A stretch of 61,343 nt of DNA from DATMGU01 sp035555315 (GTDB lineage: Bacteria; Pseudomonadota; Alphaproteobacteria; ATCC43930; CGMCC-115725). This document shows positions 60,605 to 61,343 of this stretch, piece after piece. How positions within the stretch are numbered: position 1 is the stretch's first letter; each line of letters starts with the position of its first letter. The stretch lies in NCBI GenBank assembly GCA_035555315.1, contig DATMGU010000085.1:1-61343 (forward strand), written 5' to 3'. Both the position numbers and the translations under genes were made by a program. Below the pieces are notes generated by a model, which saw only the letters and a program-made list of their open reading frames with translations, was not told the DNA's origin and searched no databases.

Positions 60605-60949
60605 CGAACCCCGTTACCCGAATTGTCGGCGCCAATGTGCCCGGCTTCGGCATCGCGGATCAACCAAGCATCGCAAAAGAGGCCGGAAAACCGTGTGACA
60701 AGGGCGAGATCGCCCGTCGCCTGACCCGATTTCCGGCCGCATCGCGAAAACGCCGGGCGTGCCGGGCGCCTCGACTCCGGATGCCGGACCGCCAGGTGTT
60801 CGGGCGCCACGTGGTCTCGACCCTTGCGTTATGTCCGGGGATATTGGGATGATCCAGGCGACGTCGACCGTTGAGCACAGGCGAGAGGGGCGCCCGTCGG
60901 AGGACTTTGAAGAAGCTGGGCGTTCGGCGCCTTGGGAGGGTACCGCGTG
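60605..60949. other. Divergent promoter region, no gene
   Basis: The 345 bases between the epimerase gene (minus) and rmlB (plus) are GC-rich and hold no supported frame. They must contain both promoters; no clear -35/-10 pair or terminator was seen. Confidence 0.5.
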
Positions 60950-61343
60950 ATGAAAGTGCTGGTGACGGGAGGGGCCGGGTTTATCGGTTCGGCGGTCGTG
61001 CGTCACGTGCTGGGCGAGACGGATGCGACGGTCGTCAACCTCGACAAGCTGACCTATGCGGCCAACCCGGTGTCGCTCGTCGCAATCGAGCGGGATCCGC
61101 GCTATGCCTTCGAGCAGGCGGACGTCGCCGACGCGGCGGCGGTCCAGGACATTTTCGCCCGGCATCGCCCGGACGCGGTGATGCATCTGGCGGCGGAAAC
61201 CCATGTCGACCGCTCGATCGACGGGCCGGCCGCCTTCATCCAGACCAATGTGGTCGGCACCAGCGTCCTGCTGCAGGCGGCGCGCGCCTATTGGGCGGCG
61301 CTGCCGGCCGAAGCGGCGGCGCGGTTCCGCTTTCACCATATCT
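60950..61343 (+). CDS. rmlB: dTDP-glucose 4,6-dehydratase, N-terminal part
   Basis: The first 131 codons, running off the right edge. The NAD motif VTGGAGFIGS (5-14), DKLTYAANP (the sugar-nucleotide dehydratase hallmark), and HLAAETHVDRSIDGP are diagnostic for RmlB/RfbB, which makes dTDP-4-keto-6-deoxyglucose for rhamnose and related sugars. GGGAGGG lies nine bases before ATG 60950; a GTG one codon earlier is possible. Divergent from the epimerase gene; rmlA, rmlC or rmlD are expected to the right. Confidence 0.93.
   Translation, partial: MKVLVTGGAGFIGSAVVRHVLGETDATVVNLDKLTYAANPVSLVAIERDPRYAFEQADVADAAAVQDIFARHRPDAVMHLAAETHVDRSIDGPAAFIQTNVVGTSVLLQAARAYWAALPAEAAARFRFHHI

Noticed and set aside
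58625..60724. About 700-codon plus-strand frame opposite the epimerase gene
   Set aside because: Shadow of a well-supported gene; translation is His/Gln/Gly-rich and has no recognisable domain.

Overview
The window reads as chromosome of a high-GC, metabolically versatile alphaproteobacterium, probably a soil or rhizosphere member of the Rhodospirillales or a nearby order. The grounds are the strong G/C third-position bias, the ATP-dependent-ligase DNA-damage module, a carnitine dehydrogenase fused to a thioesterase, a ttuABC-like tartrate locus and an alphaproteobacterial Zur/CobW pair. I cannot place it more finely. No rRNA, integrase, transposase or CRISPR array was seen. One tRNA gene (Val, anticodon GAC) is present.

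Layout. 1-2.2 kb: start of an exported MetX-like hydrolase, an AT-rich stretch with an orphan lipoprotein, and a HepT/MntA-type toxin-antitoxin pair. 2.4-4.9 kb: a NitT/TauT-type ABC ATPase and permease facing a PhnD-like binding protein. 5.1-12 kb: a secreted metallo-beta-lactamase-fold protein, an RND efflux pump plus adaptor with an operator-like palindrome upstream, and a TerC membrane protein. 12-16.7 kb: an operon able to turn gamma-butyrobetaine into carnitine and then glycine betaine, with a divergent CdhR-like regulator; two hydrolases follow. 20-27.5 kb: an aromatic-catabolism cluster (LysR, MFS, VOC extradiol dioxygenase, GalB-type hydratase, LigK-type aldolase, membrane protein, dihydroxyphthalate-decarboxylase-like protein, DUF1932 dehydrogenase) ending at the tRNA. 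27.8-36.7 kb: housekeeping genes (N-formylglutamate amidohydrolase-like, phenylalanine hydroxylase with an FNR box upstream, 2OG oxygenase, Nudix, CobW, Zur, QueD, QueE, PdeM).

37-39.2 kb holds a lone OLD-family ATPase-TOPRIM gene. 39.3-42.7 kb is a tartrate-utilisation-like locus. 42.7-49.4 kb carries helicase, exonuclease and ligase genes that belong with the PdeM nuclease 6 kb away, and an MFS gene lies among them. 49.4-53.6 kb is a LysR-controlled operon (Dabb protein, MFS, beta-hydroxyacid dehydrogenase) and a YciI-like protein. 53.6-57 kb is an AT-rich island that begins at a decayed copy of the 3' end of the ligase gene. It carries an sce7726-type PD-(D/E)XK nuclease, a 'beta' family protein, an ImmA/IrrE metallopeptidase and a small membrane protein, and is the best candidate for an undescribed defence-type system. 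57-61.3 kb begins a surface-polysaccharide cluster (GT4 glycosyltransferase, CapD/FlaA1-like epimerase/dehydratase, RmlB).

Small-scale structure is rich: a 19-bp tandem repeat that supplies the stop codons of two convergent genes, a 163-bp nested inverted-repeat element lying exactly between two convergent stop codons, two same-strand copies of a 60-bp palindromic repeat bracketing the 54-57 kb island, and several operator-like palindromes in front of transporter and regulator genes. All family names come from motif recognition by eye; no database search was run.
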